Source: Parietichytrium sp. I65-24A (Eukaryota > Sar > Bigyra > Thraustochytrida > Thraustochytriidae). From it: a DNA stretch of 61,684 nt. Made by a program: the position numbers and the translations under genes. Where the stretch lies: positions 1-61,684 of the forward strand of contig BLSF01000038.1 of NCBI GenBank assembly GCA_012862575.1, given 5' to 3'. The notes beneath the pieces are model-generated. The model searched no databases, was not told the DNA's origin, and worked only from the letters and a program-made list of their open reading frames with translations. The stretch's first letter is position 1. Each line of letters begins with the position of its first letter. Below, piece after piece: positions 11,214-21,264 of this stretch.

Positions 11214-11519
11214 ATGGGAGACTCGAGTAAGGAACACGAGGGGCCGAAACGGGCTCAAACGTTCAGAGAGTGGGCGAGAGAAGGAAAGGAGATTCCTAAA
11301 GGCGCGAGCATGTCGGACCCGATTCAGTCTCTAAAGAACTACGCGAGCCATTCTGATGGGAAAGAGCTCAGAGCCTGGCACAGACAAGCCGCGAGGCAGT
11401 ACCAGAAAGTCTATGGCTACACGATCGCGAGCTTTTTGTTCGCTGGAGTCGTGGCATACTCACTTGGCGCATTCACGCACTCGGACGAAAAGCCGGCGAA
11501 GCGCAAGAGCGGCGAATGA
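11214..11519 (+). CDS. small single-pass membrane protein, unrecognised
   Basis: Not recognised. From the ATG at 11214 it encodes 101 residues. The N-terminal half is hydrophilic and charged (FREWAREGKEIPKG). One hydrophobic segment follows at about residues 64-82 (YTIASFLFAGVVAYSLGAF), then a short basic tail (KPAKRKSGE). Length and layout resemble accessory subunits of organelle or ER membrane complexes, but I see no family motif. A longer start at 11142, whose codon is not ATG, was not used. It lies in the same direction between PDI and TFIIH p62, with spacers of 0.6 and 0.9 kb. Coding status rests on the coherent amphipathic pattern only. Confidence 0.5.
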   Translation: MGDSSKEHEGPKRAQTFREWAREGKEIPKGASMSDPIQSLKNYASHSDGKELRAWHRQAARQYQKVYGYTIASFLFAGVVAYSLGAFTHSDEKPAKRKSGE

Positions 11520-11570
11520 CCTGGAGACCCCGGGTAGTGAGTAGAATGTCCATGGGGGACGTGTTATAAT

Positions 11571-11867
11571 ATGCAGCATTTTGATCTTTTACGTATGTTC
11601 TTTCTGCTGCTGGTCGCGCTCATCTGCTTCCTGCTCGCAGAAGAATTGCATCTGGCAGACGAGCTCGCCCACTTGCAATTCCGCGCTTTCTCCAAACCTT
11701 CTCCTCCCGGCCAGCTTCACGGGACCCGGTCTTCGGCAAGCCATGATCGCCTGACCCCGGCTCTATGGACCTGTCCAAGAGTCACAGAGATCCTTCCAAC
11801 GCTAGCTAGATCAAACAACAAAAGACGTGAACGGCAGAACCAGCCGCTTGCGAAGGTCTTGAACTAG
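11571..11867 (+). CDS. doubtful small reading frame with signal-like N terminus
   Basis: Starts with ATG and encodes 98 residues. The N terminus is hydrophobic (FFLLLVALICFLLAEE) and could be a signal peptide. The rest is Ser/Pro/Arg-rich with no recognisable motif. It starts about 50 bp after the stop of the previous small gene, so it may be untranslated 3' UTR. I include it only because it has an ATG and a clear hydrophobic start. Confidence 0.22.
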   Translation: MQHFDLLRMFFLLLVALICFLLAEELHLADELAHLQFRAFSKPSPPGQLHGTRSSASHDRLTPALWTCPRVTEILPTLARSNNKRRERQNQPLAKVLN

Positions 11868-12191
11868 CTCTGCGTTCATCCCAACCAATACTGACGAAAC
11901 ATTTTGTTCGCCATTTCATTCCCACGAATTTTTGCCACGATCATCCACGATCTCACATCATCTCACGTTTCCTATCGTTTCTTCTATTTCTTCTCTCACT
12001 ACTCCTACATGCGAATGCGTTCCGCAAAACCCCACTAGCCTCTCACCTACCGGCGCGCGTAATATGATCGCTGTCCTCGCAGAATAGAAACCTACCTGTG
12101 GGGGACGCCGCGGGGACGCGAAGGGGACGCAAAGGCGACGCGAAGTACGAAGCTAGGATCGATTCGCAGAGCACAACGCGCCTGCGGTGGG

Positions 12192-12401
12192 GTGCTCTGT
12201 GCTCTGTGCTCTGTGTTCTGTGCTCTGTGTTCGAAGCTTGTGGGTGGGCCTGCCTGCACAAGGAGAGGCAAATTGGAAGAAGGTGTTTGGCGTTTGGTGC
12301 TTGATATTTGGTGTTTGGTGTTTGGCATTTGGTGTTTGGTGTTTGGTGTTTGGTGTTTGGCGGTGCCATTGCTGCTGGGTGCTGGGTGCTGGGTGCTGTT
12401 G
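12192..12401. repeat. three adjacent 7-bp-period arrays
   Basis: 12192-12233 is about six GTGCTCT-type units. 12283-12359 is eleven GTGTTTG-type units with some variants. 12374-12401 is four GCTGGGT-type units. All three have a period of seven although their sequences differ. Seven-bp units contain no stop in the p62 direction here, so the reading frame stays open upstream of the true start. Confidence 0.9.
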
Positions 12402-12431
12402 CGAAAGGAGACGGAAAAGTTGACGAGGAGG

Positions 12432-14402
12432 ATGGAGCTGCTGGATAGGTACGAGTTCGCGAACGTAGGGTTGTACAGGTCGAAGAGATGGGTGCAAGGC
12501 ACGGTGAGCCTGTGGCGCCCGGGAAATGGAGAACCGTACATGTTCAGGTTCATGCCAGCCGAAAACATTGACGCTCGGTACGCCATCGAGACGAGCGTGC
12601 CGGGGATGGACAAGGCGTGGAAAGCCAGTGCTGATGGCAAGCATTTGTTCAAGTTTGAGGCTATCTCCGGGCCAAAGAAGAAGGTGCGTAGCTTCGTCTT
12701 TGACTTTGGAAATCGCGAGAGCGCTGTGGAGACTCTTCTTCAGGCCGTGTCTCCCTGGGTCACCACTGGTTCGCAGGCGACTGCGGCCGCTCCTCCGTCT
12801 CCGTCCCTAGGGCCTGGCGGGGCGGCGAGTAGCAGCAGCAATGCGGTAGATAACTCGCAGTACTTTGAAAAGTACGGGCGGCCAAATGCAGTGCTTGAAA
12901 CGTTTGAGCCGGGCGGCGCCACGGAGGCCATTCGAAGAGCTCGCAAGTCTATGCTAGAGGTAGATGACGATCTGCGAGAGCTTTACATCTCAGTGGTACT
13001 TGGCAATGTGATCTCAGAAGAAGAGTTCTGGGAGGCTAGGCAGCTCGAGGTGGAGGAGGAAGCGACATCCATCTCCCAGCAACGCGGCTTATCGAGCGGT
13101 CTCACTGCAGATGTGCATGCCATGCGGACGGACCAAAACACTGTCCGATACGAGCTTACGAGAGAGCAAGTGCAGCGCATCTTGTTGGACCAACCCCGAG
13201 TAAATGAAATATACAAGGTCAAGGTTCCCCAGGAATTGACAGAGTTGGAGTTTTGGAAGCTCTATCTTTCGAGCAAATACTTTTACCCGAATAGAAACCT
13301 CGGTGCCGAGTTTCGTGTGAGTGAGCCAGCACGCGCTGCGGCCCGCATTTTTGGCACTTTCGACGACGAGGACGACGAGGAGCTCATCTCTCAGGGGAAG
13401 AAGGTGCAAACGCTTGAAAACAAGGGAACACGTCCTAGTAACGTACACGTTGATCCAAATGTTGACTTGCTTCGCACGCTGAACGACGATCCTCACGGGA
13501 ATGCAAACGTTCTTGCTGGCGTTGGTATGGCAGCACGCGCTGGTTACGGGATCGTTCAAAGAGATGTTGCCGAAGAAAAGAAGGAGCACGCAAATAGAGA
13601 GAAACTCAGACACTTGGGCCGCCGTGCCACCGTGGACACTGTTAAAAAATTGGAGTCCAAAACGTTGGATTCAGACCCGCTTATTGCTAGCTACAATCGC
13701 CACGGTGCCCTTGCACTTCCAGATGAGGAGCATGACGCCGCGCGCACCGCGCGCCGAATTCAGAGGGTCATCGAAATGGAGAACGAGGCCGAGGTTTTCA
13801 AGGATCTGCAAATAGCAGGAGGAGAAGACGGGTCCCTGGCAGCAGTCCCTTTGGATCTGCGTGGGTCAACGTCGTACATGGCTATCGGCGGCAAGCGGGC
13901 GGCGAATGGAAACGGAGTTACGCAGGTTCCATTGGCCAGTAGACCAACACACGGGAGCTTAAAGTCTTGGGCTCCTGACAGATTGAGCAGTGTTTTACCG
14001 ACATCGAGCACTGCCAAGAATGTTATTGAACTGGCTTGCAAAGATACCTTTGGCAGCGGCATGACCCACTTGGAGGTCCTGGAGAGCATACCGGACCATC
14101 AAGAGCTTTTGCGAATATTCCGCATTTCAAACGAGCTTCGGAGACACTTTTGGACTTCTTTTCCACCGCCCTTAAAGCCTAAGCAACCGCTTGAGTCGCA
14201 GCAGGCGTTCGTGAAATTGCAGCAGACGGTTGCTCGTTTGGAAGCCTGCAAAACACGTGTGCGTGAATTCAGAGAGTATGCTCGCAATGACGGCAATACG
14301 TTGCTTACCTCGCTGCTCTGGGACCTCGCCGAGCAGCTCGAGAAGGCAATCGCGGACTTCGAAAAGTTCAAGTCCTTGCAAATTCGAAAGAGACAGCCAT
14401 AA
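12432..14402 (+). CDS. TFB1: TFIIH core subunit p62/Tfb1
   Basis: Structural subunit of the general transcription and nucleotide-excision-repair factor TFIIH in the nucleus. The 656 residues begin with a PH-like domain at about 1-108. Its RYAIETSVP and VRSFVFDFGN segments correspond to the strand region that binds TFIIE-alpha and XPC-type partners in known p62. Two BSD domains follow. The first has EEFWEARQ near residue 200, and the second has VPQELTELEFWKLYLSSKYF near 265-284. The C-terminal half is helical and ends in a basic tail. Yeast Tfb1 is 642 residues, so the length fits. I chose the ATG at 12432 because the PH domain begins directly there and the upstream open frame is only heptamer repeats. 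It runs tail-to-tail with the MscS-like gene. Confidence 0.93.
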   Translation: MELLDRYEFANVGLYRSKRWVQGTVSLWRPGNGEPYMFRFMPAENIDARYAIETSVPGMDKAWKASADGKHLFKFEAISGPKKKVRSFVFDFGNRESAVETLLQAVSPWVTTGSQATAAAPPSPSLGPGGAASSSSNAVDNSQYFEKYGRPNAVLETFEPGGATEAIRRARKSMLEVDDDLRELYISVVLGNVISEEEFWEARQLEVEEEATSISQQRGLSSGLTADVHAMRTDQNTVRYELTREQVQRILLDQPRVNEIYKVKVPQELTELEFWKLYLSSKYFYPNRNLGAEFRVSEPARAAARIFGTFDDEDDEELISQGKKVQTLENKGTRPSNVHVDPNVDLLRTLNDDPHGNANVLAGVGMAARAGYGIVQRDVAEEKKEHANREKLRHLGRRATVDTVKKLESKTLDSDPLIASYNRHGALALPDEEHDAARTARRIQRVIEMENEAEVFKDLQIAGGEDGSLAAVPLDLRGSTSYMAIGGKRAANGNGVTQVPLASRPTHGSLKSWAPDRLSSVLPTSSTAKNVIELACKDTFGSGMTHLEVLESIPDHQELLRIFRISNELRRHFWTSFPPPLKPKQPLESQQAFVKLQQTVARLEACKTRVREFREYARNDGNTLLTSLLWDLAEQLEKAIADFEKFKSLQIRKRQP

Positions 14403-14876
14403 TTGACAATGAGTCATGTTATATTAGCCTTACCTCGATAATTTTTTGATTCGTTTCTTTCGAGCTCTCTCTTCTTCACTGTGATCTTGAAAGTAAGCGG
14501 AAAAGAGCGCGAGAATTTTTTCCTCCAGGTTTTCCAGAGATCCAATCGCATTTGCTCTCCTTGGAGGAATGAATAGTCTGACTACCAGGGTTTGTTTGCG
14601 CTGCACTTCGTGGCTCCACTTCAAGGTATAGGCACTCGAAAATCCGGGGGAAACAGAAAAGAATTAGAGGAAATGTTAAAAAATTGTTGAATTTTGAAAG
14701 ATAGTTTAGGTAAGGTAGAATAAAAACCTGAAATAGAAAAAGAAACCGTGTATGTCATATGTTCTGCTGGTATACATTGTGTAGGCGACACGCGGTGGCC
14801 TCCCCTTTGCTCGGTGTGGGGTCGGGCAAATTGCCAACTTGGCGATACCCCATGTTTTTGCCACCCAAATCAAGAT
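14403..14876. other. tail-to-tail spacer with an orphan reading frame
   Basis: Lies between the p62 stop and the last exon of the MscS-like gene. On the minus strand, 14430-14640 is open and reads like protein (TLVVRLFIPPRRANAIGSLE near the start, a basic KKRIKKLSR end), but it has no ATG. It could be an alternative last exon of the MscS-like gene or a relic. Nothing else is supported. Confidence 0.3.
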
Positions 14877-17514
14877 TTAATCCTGCTTGGTGGGCTTGCC
14901 GGAAATACTCTCGCGTCTAATCTCATTCTCCAACTTGTGAGGGTCCACACGCTGACCATGCTCATCTTGGACGAATGGCCTACAGATTCCGTATTTTGTC
15001 AATACCTGGCACACTTCCACAAGCACTTCACTCTGCTCCTTAAATGTATTCCCGAGCAAAGTGTCTGAGAGACCGCGAAAGAACAAACGAAATTAAAAGA
15101 ACGAGTCAGCAGGGCATCGTGAGTACAGTACGAGCGAGGGCGCCAAGAAACTTACTGGGAAAAGCAAAGGAAAGCCACAAGAAGAATCGTGTGTGAGTGG
15201 CGTACAGAGTGCTGGCCAAGGAAATATCCACGCCCTTCTCCATTGGATGTATGAGCTCCCGAGCGGTGAAACCGCAGCCTTCGAACGTGGTAGGCCTTTT
15301 TCCCACAATCTTTTCGAATTCTTCGCGGAGGGCCTTGACCAGCTGCGGTGTAACCTCTGCGGACGGGATATAGATATTAAAGCCGTTTCCATGGTTCTGT
15401 GAGGTGGAGTAGTTGTAAAGCGTTCCCATTGTCGGAATTCTAGAGTTTTCCAGTCGGAGGAAAGAACCATCGGCGCGCAGCAGATCAGTGGTGAGGAGCC
15501 GAATCCTCAGCACCTCGAAGCGATCGGTCCCGAGCATGATTTTGTCACCCACATCGTAGGGGTGAACACCGAAGAGGAAAATGATGTTTTCAAACGACGA
15601 GGCCACAGAGCCACCAAAAACAAAAGACCAGGCAAGCACCGCCGTTGCCAAGGAGGCAAGAATTTGTAGCGAACTGCTCGAAAACAACCCAACACCAATT
15701 AGTGCGACAAGGATGATGAAAATGCTCATGAGAGCAGCGTCCATAGACTTAATCACCGTCTGCGAGTCCTGTAGGGTCAATGAGAGTTTGTACCTGTCGC
15801 GAAACATGGTTTCAAACAGCTTGCGGAATCTTGTCGAAGACACGTATCCAGTACGGCGGGGGTCGAGGTATTCGTCCCATAGCTTGAACGGGTCAATTCG
15901 GCGCCCGTAAAGTTGATCGAGTACTTCAATCATTTCATCTTTAAATATTTTGCGCCTGTCCTTGTACTGCGATGAGTTCAGAGAAGCCTGAGAGGCTTCC
16001 TTGACAAGGGATGTTTTGCTTCCAAAGAAAGAGTCCCTCGGGTCATCGGTTTTCCCAGAATTTTTCTTTCCGCGAAATCTGAGATCCAGTCTAGGCCGAT
16101 TAGATTGAGGTGGACCTGTGCTCCGAGAAACAACTGCGGCATCGACATCTGCCTTCAGGCGACTGATAAGCAGCTTATCATTCGCTTCCTTCTGTTCTGC
16201 GGCCTTGATATCGGCGTCGTCCTTCTTTTCATCAAGTGCGGTGGCTCGCAGAAGATCGGTGTCGGAGCCACGGCGCTTCAGCCCGTTCAGAGTAAGCCCT
16301 TCTTCGGTAAGCTCTTTGCGAGCATCTGTTTCGGCACGTTGCAATGCTCGCCGAGCGAGTACAAGCCCATAGTACCTTCTGTACAAGCGGCTTGAAATTG
16401 GGCGTGAGATTAGTGGGATGTTATCATCCGCGCCAGGTTTGGTGGCAAAATGTTTGTCGCCTTTCGGTTGATAGCCGTTCACGTGGTGCATGTTAATGTA
16501 ACGGATCATACGCTGCCAGTCCTCTGGGTGAAGTTGACTGGACAAGAGTTTGCTTTGCTCGTACAGTGCGAAGAAGACAGGGTCGACAGAGTTGGTCAGC
16601 ACACTGATAATCCGCTGGTTGTTCATGGTCGTTTGCACGCGCTCTTGGTATGAACGGGTTCCAAAATCTTGAGCAAGGTAAGTACGGCACATGGTGGTTG
16701 CTGCGCGCGAGATCCACAACAGACCGATGATGCCAAAAATGCGGATCAAGTAGAAGAAGGCTGTGTCCCAGGTCGAGTTTTTACCAGCGATGGGGCTCAC
16801 GATACCAAGCCCGACCATGCAGAAGATAGACCACCAAACACGTGCAAGTGCCGAGGAGACCCCGCCGATGTAGAACGCAAAGACGGTAAGTCCATAGCGG
16901 GTTTCCTCTGCCTTGACCACCCGCAGAGACAGTCCGATGATTCCCATGGCCCCCAGCATTACAAGTTCTCCCAAAAAGCCACTGATGAAGACGATGCCGA
17001 TGAACATGACCCCTCTAGCAACAGCCGCGGTAACGTCGTCAATGACAACAAACATCACAATCCCTACAGCAAGCAGTGCAAGCCCTGTCACGAAAAGCCA
17101 AAGCAGAAACCAACGCGCCTGGCAATACTGGTACACTGCGCCGTGTTTCTTATGCTGACCATCATCCAAGCTCTCGTCGTCAGAGTCACTTTCATCCACT
17201 TCCACAGGAGGGTTCTCAACAGTAACTTCTGGCAGAGCCTGCTCCTTTTTTGTATCTGCCGGAGACCTGGGGCCCAGCAATCCGAATCTCTTGCTGACCT
17301 GCGACTTTAGCAGATTGCTCCGAATTCGCGGGCTCTTCGACGAATGCCGCTCTTCCGTCTCTACATGGGCGGCGTGCTCTACATAATTATTCGGCTTGAT
17401 CCTGCTCGTCTGCAACGCAACCTCCTCCATTGAGATCGGGCTCTTCGCCAATTCTCTGTGCTCTGACATGGATCGCTCCAATCTCCCCGGCGCTTCTGTC
17501 GAAATACCGGCCAT
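14877..17514 (-). CDS. MscS-like mechanosensitive ion channel
   Basis: Predicted tension-gated channel of the MscS/MSL family. Exons 15156-17514 and 14877-15064 are joined across a 91-bp intron (GTAAGT donor, CTCAG acceptor), giving 848 residues. A charged cytosolic N terminus is followed by about four to six hydrophobic helices at roughly 145-290 and a long charged loop. The MscS pore/beta domain lies at about 590-760, with a Gly/Ala-rich pore helix (AALMSIFIILVALIGVGLFS) and the FGVHPYDVGDKI beta-domain signature. Splicing lets the chain continue FAFPNTLLGNTFKEQ instead of running into intron sequence. The layout matches plant MSL10-type plasma-membrane channels more than organellar MSL1-3, and I see no clear transit peptide. 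The start is the ATG at 17514. Confidence 0.9.
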
Positions 17515-17879
17515 CTTTCCCGTCGCCGATTCAAATGCTCCCCGCTCGCCTTCGACAATGCATCCAGTTTACCTGCAAGTGCCCAAGTGCCCACCCTTTC
17601 GCTGCTAAGAGCGCAGCAACGACGCCTTGCTCCAAATTCCGACTCGAAATCTGAATCTGCTCCCCACCTCTCCCTCTCTCTCCCTCTCTCTCTCTCTCTC
17701 TTTCTCTCTCTTTTCTGCCGTCGCCACTAGCTCGCGAGACAAGACACCTGCGCGCGCGCGCTTCCTATTTTACCGCAGAGATGTCTCGCCGTTTTCTCTG
17801 TCCCTCACACACTCTCACTCACACTTCGCAACGTCCTGGTTTTCGTTCTGCCGCACTCTTTCTCGTCTCCACGGCGGCT
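17515..17879. other. 5' flank of the MscS-like gene
   Basis: The presumed promoter/leader of the minus-strand channel gene. It contains a CT-rich tract at about 17664-17710 and a short GC alternation (GCGCGCGC) near 17753. No coding sequence is supported. Confidence 0.4.
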
Positions 17880-19525
17880 ACAAATCGCGCCGCCAGGCGG
17901 GCGTGTTGTTGTCCTTGCGGCCATAGTACAAGGCTCACAGCCCACCCCCTGCCAAAGGTATTTCGTGGCTAGTGCATTGGATAGTAGGTAGTAACACTGG
18001 GGATTATGGACAGAGGTATGAGGGGCGGTAGGACCTGAGAGACGGCGGCGAGGGAAGAGGAAGGAGCGCAGATGGAAAGAGGAAGAAGAGGGTTCCGGAT
18101 GCTGTCCATGATTTCGAAATAATTAATACGGTTAGAAGTTTTCTTCTCACTACTTTGAAGGGATCGAAGACTTGAGGAAGGAAGCTCGCTAATTCATAAA
18201 AAATTGATTAAACAATAAGAATTCGGTGATTAAAATTAAAAATTCAAATGAGCAAATTACTTGCGAGCTGAATTCTGAATGATTTGCCAGCTCACAGACC
18301 TGGTACTAGAACTCGTACACATATCCATACGAGTGGTCTAGTGAGGCCGTCACGGTACAACGTCCCCCAACCCCTCTTTCATAGTACCGATAGAAGTGCG
18401 GTCTAGTGTTTGTACACCAGAATGCATTCAAAGGGTCTTTCTTCCTTCTTCCCCCTCACTCGGGATGGCTTGATCATTGGCCGTGGTCGCTAGTCCTACG
18501 CGATGCATAAATAAAACTATAGAGGTTCGGTTCCCGACGGGTTCTCTGATCTATTGTAACCCATAGGAGCTCGTACCTGGGACCGCTGAAACACAGAGCG
18601 AAGCAGGTCATAACAGCTCGCTAAGAGACACTTGCAAGGTGGACTATTGTTGTGCCTGAAACCTATTAAGTACTTGTGTGACTTGGAACGCTGCGTGAGT
18701 GACGTCATGCACGAAATCGTGGACTGAAGAATCACTAATGTTTGTGGTGAGGATCTCGTTAAGGCTGTCCTGTGCCACAGCCACCAATGCACAGAATACA
18801 GGCTTCTAATCGACTGCAACCATAGTCCTATGGCCACTACCTCTTCAGCTAGCAAAAACCTCTATCTTTTCGTGGTTACGTCACTGAAAGGCCAGGATGG
18901 CGCAGTGATGGGAACTCCCGCTACTGCGCTGGTAGATACTTCTTAAGAAAAGCCAACATTTGAAAAAGGCTACTGTATCGTTTAAGTGTTTGACACACCA
19001 CATGTACCCGTGCATGGGTAACGTCTGTGCAGTACTAGCGGTAGTATTCCTCCTCAAAAATGGATTGGATTGTGGATTTGATTTGGTTGGATTTTGGTTC
19101 GAAACTTATGTTCCAAATTATTCCGAATTACCAAAATTCAAAAAATTCAATCGTTCTCACTCGTTCAAAAGTCATAAACCGAAAGCAAGGAAAGCTTTTC
19201 CTCTTCAAACGGCTGTTTTAATCTGATCTGGAATCCATTTAGAACTCACTGTCAAGACGGTAGCTGACGAGAACGGAAGGACTCTCGCTCACAGCTCACA
19301 GTGTCAACTCATAGGTACCGGTACGGCAAATTTGCGCATTTAGACTCGGGCATCCAGCATCCAGATGAGCAAAGTTCTCATTTGTCCACGGCATCGAACG
19401 TGAGGGCGGTGCGCGGTGCTCACTGACGCGTCCGCACGTCATAAAGTCAGCGCATTCACGCCACGGGAGGTCCCAGCAGACAGGATCATTCATTCTTTTC
19501 AATTGTAGATTGTAGATTGTAAATT
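17880..19525. repeat. long direct repeat, copy A, ending at an N
   Basis: Begins acaaatcgcgccgccagg and ends at a short TTGTAGA/TTGTAAA heptamer run immediately before the single N at 19526. Nearly the whole 1.65 kb recurs after the N. It carries a minus-strand frame at 18517-18855 (112 codons, no known motif). No transposase, reverse transcriptase or terminal inverted repeats are visible. Confidence 0.9.
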
Positions 19526-19526
19526 N
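19526..19526. other. single ambiguous base joining two repeat copies
   Basis: Sequence left of it is the end of copy A. Sequence right of it restarts the same segment from its first bases. This is the pattern expected when two contigs with overlapping ends are joined without merging. Confidence 0.85.
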
Positions 19527-21264
19527 ACAAATCGCGCCGCCAGGCGGGCGTGTTGTTGTCCTTTCGGCCATAGTACAAGGCTCACAGCCCACCCCCTGCC
19601 AAAGGTATTTCGTGGCTATTGCATTGGCTAGTAGGTAGTAACACTGGGGATTATGGACAGAGGTATGAGGGGCGGTAGGACATGAGAGACGGCGGCAAGG
19701 GAAGAGGAAGGAGCGCAGATGGAAAGAGGAAGAAGAGGGTTCCGGATGCTGTCCATGATTTCGAAATAATTAATTCGGTTAGAAGTTTTCTTCCCACTAC
19801 TTTGAAGGGATCGAAGACTTGAAGAAGAAAGCTCGCTAATTCATAAAAAATTTTAATTGAACAATAAGAATTCGGTGATCAAAATTAAAAAATTCAAATG
19901 AGCAATTACTTGCGAGCTGAATTCTGAATGATTTGCCAGCTCGCCTTTGCGCGCACAGACCTGGTACTAGAACTCGTACACATATCCTTACGAGTGGTCT
20001 AGTGAGGCCGTACAACGTCCCCCAACCCCTCTTCATAGTACCGATAGAAATGCGGTCTAGTGTTTGTACACCAGAATGCATTCAGAGGGTCTTTCTTCCT
20101 TCTTCCCCCTCACTCGGGATGGCTTGATCATTGGCCGTGGTCGCTAGTCCTAATCGATGCATAAATAAAACTATAGAGGTCCGGTTCCCGACGGGTTCTC
20201 TGATCTATTGTAATCCATAGGAGCTCGTACCTGGGACCGCTGAAACACAGAGCGAAGCAGGTCATAACAACTCGCTAAGAGACACTTGCAACGTGGACTA
20301 TTATCATAACAACTCGCTAAGAGACACTTGCAACGTGGACTATTATTGTGCCTAAAACCTATCAAGTACTTGTGTGACTTTGAACGCTGCGTGAGTGACG
20401 TCATGCACGAAATCGTGGACTGAAGAATCACTAATGTTTGCGGTGAGGATCTCGTTAAGGCTGTCCTGTGCCACAGCCACCAATGCACAGAATACAGGCT
20501 TCTAATCGACTCCAACCATAGTCCTATGGCCACTACCTCTTCAGCTAGCAAAAACCTCTATCTTTTTCGTGGTTACGTCACTGAAAGGCCAGGATGGCGC
20601 AGTGATGGGAACTCCCGCTACTGCGCTGGTAGATACTTCTTAAGAAAAGCCAACATTTGAAAAAGGCTACTGTATCATTTACGTGTTTGACACACCACAT
20701 GTACCCGATGTACCCGTGCATGGGTAAGGTCTGTGCAGTACTAGCGGTAGTATTCCTCCTCAAAAATGGATTGGATTGGATTGGATTGGATTGGTACCTT
20801 GACATAAGCATATTTTCCTTCAGGATTTTGGTTCGAAACTTATGTTCCAAATTATTCCGAATTACCAAAATTCAAAAAATTCAATCGTTCTCACTCGTTC
20901 AAAAGTCATAAACCGAAAGCAAGGAAAGCTTTTCCTCTTCAAACGGCTGTTTTAATCTGATCTGGAATCCATTTAGAACTCACTGTCAAGACGGTAGCTG
21001 ACGAGAACGGAAGGACTCTCGCTCACAGCTCACATTGTCAACTCATAGGTACCGGTACGGCAAATTTGCGCATTTAGACTCGGGCATCCAGCATCCAGAT
21101 GAGCAAAGTTCTCATTTGTCCACGGCATCGAACGTGAGGGCGGTGCGCGGTGCTCACTGACGCGTCCGCACGTCATAAAGTCAGCGCATCCACGCCACGG
21201 GAGGTCCCAGCAGACTGGATCATTCATTCTTTTCAATTGTAGATTGTAGATTGTAAATTGTAAA
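19527..21264. repeat. long direct repeat, copy B
   Basis: Matches copy A over its whole length with scattered substitutions and indels. Visible differences are an internal 42-bp tandem duplication at about 20265-20345, extra GGATT units plus an insertion near 20775-20825, and a small insertion near 19944. It runs on through more TTGTAAA units into unique sequence at 21265. The minus-strand frame at 20171-20551 (126 codons) is the counterpart of the one in copy A. The 42-bp duplication adds 14 codons in frame. Confidence 0.9.

Larger units (their letters stand above)
11520..12431. other. spacer with heptanucleotide repeats before TFIIH p62
   Basis: A short ATG-initiated frame at 11571-11867 (98 codons, hydrophobic N terminus) is possible but unsupported. 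The right part carries three successive arrays with 7-bp period, described separately, followed by the p62 start codon. Confidence 0.4.

Noticed and set aside
11517-11519. TGA ending the small membrane protein as a second selenocysteine codon
   Set aside because: The read-through gives only six more codons with no Gly-Sec or known selenoprotein context and no SECIS-like hairpin noticed after it.
12192-12431. N-terminal extension of TFIIH p62 through the heptamer arrays
   Set aside because: Repeat translation (VFGVW-type) is not seen in p62, and the PH domain begins exactly at the ATG at 12432.
17880-21264. LTR retrotransposon or tandem transposon
   Set aside because: No reverse transcriptase, integrase, transposase or terminal repeats lie between or within the copies; the N at the junction points to an assembly overlap.
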